Source: an uncultured Pseudokineococcus sp. (GTDB taxonomy: Bacteria; Actinomycetota; Actinomycetes; Actinomycetales; Quadrisphaeraceae). From it: 64,000 nt of DNA. Each line of letters opens with the position of its first letter. The stretch's first letter is position 1. Below are positions 60,101 to 64,000 of this stretch, piece after piece. The stretch spans positions 558,001 through 622,000 of the forward strand of contig NZ_CANMAA010000001.1 in assembly GCF_947495735.1 (NCBI RefSeq). The letters run 5' to 3'. Under the pieces are notes generated by a model that saw only the letters and a program-made list of their open reading frames with translations, searched no databases and was not told the DNA's origin. The position numbers and the translations under genes were made by a program.

Positions 60101-60528
60101 AGCGGTTCGTCAAGGGCGCGTACGTGCCCAACGAGGCCCTCGCCGCCGCCTACCGCTCCGCCGGTGTCGTCCTGAACGACCACTGGGAGGACATGCGCGC
60201 CGAGGGGTTCGTCTCCAACCGCCTCTTCGACGCCGTGGCCGCCGGCGCGCGCGTGGTCAGCGACGACGTCGCCGGGCTGCCGGCGGACTTCGGCCGCTCG
60301 GTCCGGGTCGCCCGCACCGCGGAGGAGCTGGGCGACCTGCTCCGCGGCGACCCCGACGAGGTGTTCGGCGACGACGCCGCGCGCCGTCGCGTCGCCGCGG
60401 CGGTGGCCGAGAGACACTCCTTCGACGCCCGCGCGGCGCGGCTGCTGGAGCGAGCGGTCCCGCTCTGGCGCGCCACGCACGCGCACACCCGCTCTGACAC
60501 GGACACGCCCAGGAGGCAGCTGACATGA
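57163..60528 (+). CDS. large multidomain glycosyltransferase, paralog of 47986-51213
   Basis: HDWYNAITGGTRSRAAAARHYVRRSEDLQHSPHPLFD; GSVSVVIPTHDDVVLTARAVERVVETT...NNDTEVLDGWLDPLVEAL; HPVLFVGNSRLQRRLMVGL...NDHWEDMRAEGFVSNRLFDAVAAGARVVSDDVAGL; GTG start uncertain (57163 or 57238). Confidence 0.9.
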   Translation: MRGVRGVWQLAAAGRRATSGRGAAVVTKTPATPPPPSAAERLVASPFFDHDWYNAITGGTRSRAAAARHYVRRSEDLQHSPHPLFDVGHVRDRLAELAELARLAELERLAELERLAELDQPAPPLVAAAGEPEEAEETPAELFLRLVSDELPRELSPHPLLDAELYVAEHPEALSHRAGVFGHYVQVGASAGHRPSSWFSPAEHGDLVTWLGAQGARWAHRQSLRPQQDRAPRPAVEIPDPPPRTAAHPAVSVVVVADGVLPELLLDSLRSLAAQVDRDFEVVLVHHDDLPEAVVEELAPAAGRGGHRVVRSSRPGAARLRNLGLAVATADAVAWLVDGAAWGPDHLRTCRSVLSTAVGPAVHDVSEVHLGPTPKAVADPPTRATRYTTGRLTPEALVQGATAPLSSVLVRRSAAVEAGAFDEELPLAAAADADWLLRVALETGVEPVPAVGTHVWSPPTPRGPYRGRTREASVRDPGALSTWGDVVLNRRVLDWDEQVTRPRAPGSVSVVIPTHDDVVLTARAVERVVETTRGGGRDVEVVVVDNGTPLSVAVQLDALPLRHPGAVVRVVALATNHGFALGNNFGLAAATGEHVVLLNNDTEVLDGWLDPLVEALRDPQVLGAQSLLLYPTGSIQSAGVAFPAVGGVPHAFLQGFPAEDGVRALPGATFSALTAAAMAVRAVDVARVQGLDPVFRNGMEDVDLGLRLQRASGGHFVVRPDSRVVHYESRATGRYAKAVQNRRVYLERWRDQAPRDDVDLWARAGLEVAGHAVRHRMGADGPASLPEPRLWRRPRVDEPAPRLRWALKNPAPAGEEAERWGDTHFLRALGAALERHGQEVVHDHRAEFNRATGVHDDVVLVVRGLAPEYVPVPGQVNLLWLISHPEMVGRSELEQYDAVFAASETWAQRTRQGWGVDVEALLQACDPSRFHPDAGVPDTGHPVLFVGNSRLQRRLMVGLAADSGLPLSVYGPGWEGLIPERFVKGAYVPNEALAAAYRSAGVVLNDHWEDMRAEGFVSNRLFDAVAAGARVVSDDVAGLPADFGRSVRVARTAEELGDLLRGDPDEVFGDDAARRRVAAAVAERHSFDARAARLLERAVPLWRATHAHTRSDTDTPRRQLT

Positions 60529-61790
60529 GGATCGTCGCCACGCTCATGGTGCGTGACGAGGTCGACGTCGTCGCCGCCGTGGTGGAGCACCACCTCGGCC
60601 AGGGGATCGACGCGCTGGTCGTCACCGACAACGGCTCCGTCGACGGGACGGCCGAGGTGCTGCAGTCCTACGCCGACCGCGGCCTCGTCGAGCTGCACCG
60701 CGACCCGGTCCACCGCAAGCAGCAGAGCGAGGTCGTGACCCGCATGGCCCGGCGGGCGCGCACCCGCTTCGCCGCGGACTGGGTGCTCAACATCGACGCC
60801 GACGAGTTCTGGGTCCCGGTCGACCGGAGCCTGGACCTGCGCCAGGCCCTCGAGCGGACCCCGCTGTCCCTCAACGCGTTCACCGTGCCGGTGACCAACC
60901 TCGTCGGGAGCGCCTCGCAGCCGGGGTCCTGGGCGAAGCGCCTGCTCTACCGCGACCAGCGGTCGGCCGAGGAGCTGCTGGGCGTGGGCGTCCACGCCCA
61001 CCCGACGCCCGACGCGGTGCACCGCGGCGAGTCCGACGTCGTCGTCGCGCAGGGCAACCACTTCGTCAGCCTCGCGAGCAACGGGCAGCCGGACCCGGCC
61101 GTCGCGATCGAGGTGCTGCACGTCCCGTGGCGCTCCTGGGCGCAGGTGGAGCGCAAGGTGGTGCACGCGGGTCGGGCGTACGAGTCCAACCCCGACCTGC
61201 GGCCGAGCCCGCGGCACCACGGCATGGCCGACTACCGGCGCCACGCGGCGGGTCGCCTCCTCCACCTCTACGCGCTGCGCCTGCCGCCGCAGGAGAGCCT
61301 CGAGGAGGGCGTCGCGCGCGGCTCCTTCGTGGAGGACACCTGGCTGCGGGACCACCTCCGCGCGCTGGTCGAGGAGGGTCGCGCGCACCAGCCGGAGCTG
61401 CTGGCCCCTCTGCTCGCCGACGTCCCGGCGGACCTCGAGCCCGAGCGGCACGCCGACCTGGTGGAGACGGGCGCGCTGCTGACGGCCCTGGAGCGCGAGA
61501 CCGCGGACGCGCTGGAGCAGTCGCGGGAGACCATGCGGCTGGCCCGGCGGCTGGGCTCGGAGCGGGACAGCGCCCGGCGCGCCCTCGAGGAGGCCCGGTC
61601 GGAGCGCCGCGAGCTGGCGAGGCGCCTCGCGCGCCAGGAGAAGGCGTCCCCGCCGCCCGTCGCCGACGACGTCCGGAGGGTGGGGGCGCGGGTGCTCACG
61701 GGGGTCAGGCGGCGGGCGGGTCGCCTGCGGCGCGTCGTGCGCGCTCGAGCACGAGCAGCGACTGGCCGTCCGTCTCGCCCCCGCGGCTGA
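60525..61790 (+). CDS. GT2/GT92-like glycosyltransferase with C-terminal coiled-coil
   Basis: [59 protein letters not shown]. Confidence 0.88.
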   Translation: MRIVATLMVRDEVDVVAAVVEHHLGQGIDALVVTDNGSVDGTAEVLQSYADRGLVELHRDPVHRKQQSEVVTRMARRARTRFAADWVLNIDADEFWVPVDRSLDLRQALERTPLSLNAFTVPVTNLVGSASQPGSWAKRLLYRDQRSAEELLGVGVHAHPTPDAVHRGESDVVVAQGNHFVSLASNGQPDPAVAIEVLHVPWRSWAQVERKVVHAGRAYESNPDLRPSPRHHGMADYRRHAAGRLLHLYALRLPPQESLEEGVARGSFVEDTWLRDHLRALVEEGRAHQPELLAPLLADVPADLEPERHADLVETGALLTALERETADALEQSRETMRLARRLGSERDSARRALEEARSERRELARRLARQEKASPPPVADDVRRVGARVLTGVRRRAGRLRRVVRARARAATGRPSRPRG

Positions 61791-62460
61791 GGTCGACCAC
61801 GGCCAGGCCGCTCGCCGCCACGAGGTCGGCGAAGAAGTCCTCGTCGTAGCGGACGCAGTGCAGCGGGCCCTCCCAGGCGAGCGGCCCGTAGCCGGGGGGG
61901 TTCACCGACCAGGAGGGGACGCCGCGCTCCACGAAGGCCGTGACGACAGCCCGTCCGGCCGGCGCCAGCACCCGGCAGACGCCCTCGAGGTACCGGGCGG
62001 TGTCGTCGGCCGTCATGTGGGAGAAGACGGAGTAGGCGTGCAGGACGTCGACGGAGGCGTCCTCGGCGGGCAGGTCGCGCACCGCCGTGCCCCCGGGGTT
62101 GTAGCGGGCGTTGGGGTCGTCGACCCGCACGAAGGAGATGCGGTCGGTCGCGAGGTTCGCCTGCGCCCAGGCGACGTGGTCCGCCTGGACGTCCACCCCC
62201 AGGTAGGACCCGAACTCCGCCCCGGTGGCCCGCAGGCCCACGGCCAGACGTCCTGCGCCGCAGCCCCAGTCCAGGAGCCTGCTGGCGGCGCCGAGGCCCG
62301 CGCGCTCCTGCAGCCCCCGCACGTCGCGGGCGGCGAGCCGCCGGTAGTCCTGGTCGTCCGTGAAGTGCGCACCACCGGTGCGCAGCTCCAGCGGGGGCAG
62401 GGGCACCTCGCCGGCGGGCGGTGCGGACGGGGGCCGGGCGTCGTCGTCCAAGTCCTGCAT
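61705..62460 (-). CDS. class I SAM-dependent methyltransferase
   Basis: [83 protein letters not shown]. Confidence 0.92.
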   Translation of the reverse strand: MQDLDDDARPPSAPPAGEVPLPPLELRTGGAHFTDDQDYRRLAARDVRGLQERAGLGAASRLLDWGCGAGRLAVGLRATGAEFGSYLGVDVQADHVAWAQANLATDRISFVRVDDPNARYNPGGTAVRDLPAEDASVDVLHAYSVFSHMTADDTARYLEGVCRVLAPAGRAVVTAFVERGVPSWSVNPPGYGPLAWEGPLHCVRYDEDFFADLVAASGLAVVDLSRGGETDGQSLLVLERARRAAGDPPAA

Positions 62461-62627
62461 GTCCCGATCCTAGGCGCCTCGCCCCCTCGGCCACCGGGAC
62501 GGACCACCGGTGGTGGGCCCGGCGCGGGAGCGACCCCGGTGCGCTCCCCAGGCCGGGCGTTGACGGCGGCTCGGCCATCGAGGATGGTCGCGGTCCGACG
62601 GACAGCAGCGCTCTCGAGGAGGTCGAC

Positions 62628-63839
62628 GTGCACAGCAGAGCCGGACGCGCGCTGCGGCGCCTCCTGCCCACACCGGTGCGGCGGCGGCTCTGGCGGGTGC
62701 GGCGCGATCTCGACCGGCGGGGGTGGCTGCCGCCAGTCCTGGTGCCACCACCCACCGGCGCGCCGGCTCGGCGGCGGCACCCCTCGCGGCCGCCGGGGGC
62801 GGACCCCGCAGGACGGGGAGGGCCTCCGGGACCTGCGGGCCCCTCAGGACGTGCGGGGCCTCGGGGACCGGCCGGACCTCCCGGACCTCCCGGCCCTCCG
62901 GGGCCTCCGGGGCCGCCGGGGCCTGCGGGACCTCCGGTGCAACCCGCGATGCCGGCGGGAGTCGCCTCGCCCGCGCCGTCCCGGACCCGGCAGGAGCTCC
63001 GGCGAGATGCGGCGTTCGCGGGGGCTCCTCGCGACGGTCTGGTGCTGGAGATCGGCCCCGCGCACAACGCGGTCCTCCCGAAGCGCGAGGGCTTCCGCAC
63101 GAGGACCGTCGACTACCTCGACCGCGCAAGACTCGTCGAGAAGTACCAGAGCTTCTCGCAGTACTCGCCGGACGACATCGAGGACGTCGACTACGTCCTG
63201 GCACCGGGCGCCCGCATGAGCGAGGTGATCACCGAGCGCTTCGACCTCGTCATGGCCTCGCACGTGCTCGAGCACACGACCTCGCTCGTGCACTTCGTCG
63301 AGGAGTGCACGAGCCTCCTGGCACCGAACGGCGTCTTGTGCCTCGTGGTGCCCGACAGCCGGTACTGCTTCGACAGGTTCCGGGAGCGGAGCTCTCTCGC
63401 CAGGGTGATCGACGCCGCGCTCAACCCCCCGGCGGTGCACACCCGGGGGACGCTCACCGAGTTCGGCATGAAGGCCGTCCGCCACCGCGGCACCACGTCC
63501 TGGGCGCCGCTCCACCGCGGGACGTACGAGTTCGTGCACGACATGTCCGCGGTGCACGAGCTGGCGGACGAAGCGGCGTCGGGGCAGTACGTCGACGTCC
63601 ACAACTGGGTCTTCACGCCGAACCACCTCCGGCTGCTGCTCGCAGACCTCGCCGACCTCGGGTACGTGCAGGTCCGCGAGTCCTGGTTCCACCCCACCGT
63701 GGGCCACGAGTTCTTCCTCAACCTCAGACCGGGTGCCGACGTCACCACGAGCAAGCGGGAGCTGCTCGGTCTCGCGACCGAGGAGCTGCGCACCCTCGAC
63801 GCGGCGGTGTTCTCCGGCGAGGACGGCGCGGAGGGCTGA
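62628..63839 (+). CDS. methyltransferase-domain protein with N-terminal collagen-like Gly-X-Y segment
   Basis: RBS gagga before [79 protein letters not shown]...[48 protein letters not shown]. Confidence 0.88.
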   Translation: MHSRAGRALRRLLPTPVRRRLWRVRRDLDRRGWLPPVLVPPPTGAPARRRHPSRPPGADPAGRGGPPGPAGPSGRAGPRGPAGPPGPPGPPGPPGPPGPAGPPVQPAMPAGVASPAPSRTRQELRRDAAFAGAPRDGLVLEIGPAHNAVLPKREGFRTRTVDYLDRARLVEKYQSFSQYSPDDIEDVDYVLAPGARMSEVITERFDLVMASHVLEHTTSLVHFVEECTSLLAPNGVLCLVVPDSRYCFDRFRERSSLARVIDAALNPPAVHTRGTLTEFGMKAVRHRGTTSWAPLHRGTYEFVHDMSAVHELADEAASGQYVDVHNWVFTPNHLRLLLADLADLGYVQVRESWFHPTVGHEFFLNLRPGADVTTSKRELLGLATEELRTLDAAVFSGEDGAEG

Positions 63840-64000
63840 CGCCGTCCTCGCCGGCGGCGGTGCCGGCCGGCCCGAGACGGCTGCTCGGCGACGTCGCCGT
63901 CGCCTGCGTCGTCGTCGACGAGATGCCCGACGCGCTGGTCCCGTCCGTCCGGACGACGCGCACGACCGAGGTCGCGGGCTCCCGTGTTGAAGGCCACCGG

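Noticed and set aside
63860-64000. Start of a further + strand CDS (VPAGPRRLLGDVAVACVVVDEMPDALVPSV...)
   Set aside because: Too short before the window end, with no recognisable motif.

Overview
64-kb window of a very GC-rich actinobacterial chromosome. The gene style suggests a Kineosporiaceae/Quadrisphaera-like organism, but this is a weak guess. No rRNA, convincing tRNA, CRISPR array, phage or transposase gene was recognised. The left half (0-31 kb) is mostly housekeeping: a carotenoid pair (CruF/DUF422-like and CrtA-like), deoC-add, a PGM/PNP cluster, an LpdA-type quinone reductase, acyl-CoA carboxylase alpha, epsilon and beta subunits with birA and a class III cyclase, maf, a DAACS symporter, TPM-pspA, and purK-purE. 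The right half (31-64 kb) is a cell-envelope glycopolymer locus. It holds rmlA/C/D, many glycosyltransferases, a Wzm/Wzt-type ABC exporter, an RgpF-like protein, an LCP protein and peptidoglycan-acting secreted enzymes. Interspersed with these are seven proteins sharing a secreted 'GDWDGDGxD' FG-GAP/VCBS-like module. The most unusual signals are: (1) a family of 41/42-bp palindrome-centred tandem repeat arrays (4 arrays, about 22 units). Each starts within about 10-30 nt of a stop codon and has the same orientation relative to that gene, and two arrays flank a DUF559 nuclease-like gene in inverted orientation. (2) A ~215-nt imperfect long inverted repeat between convergent genes at 27.4-27.6 kb. 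(3) A 699-bp direct repeat with no differences seen, giving two different cell-wall enzymes the same C-terminal module. (4) A collagen-like Gly-X-Y segment fused to a methyltransferase. (5) A DUF326 copper-binding protein split over three frames. All calls come from reading sequence and the translations provided; no database searches were run.
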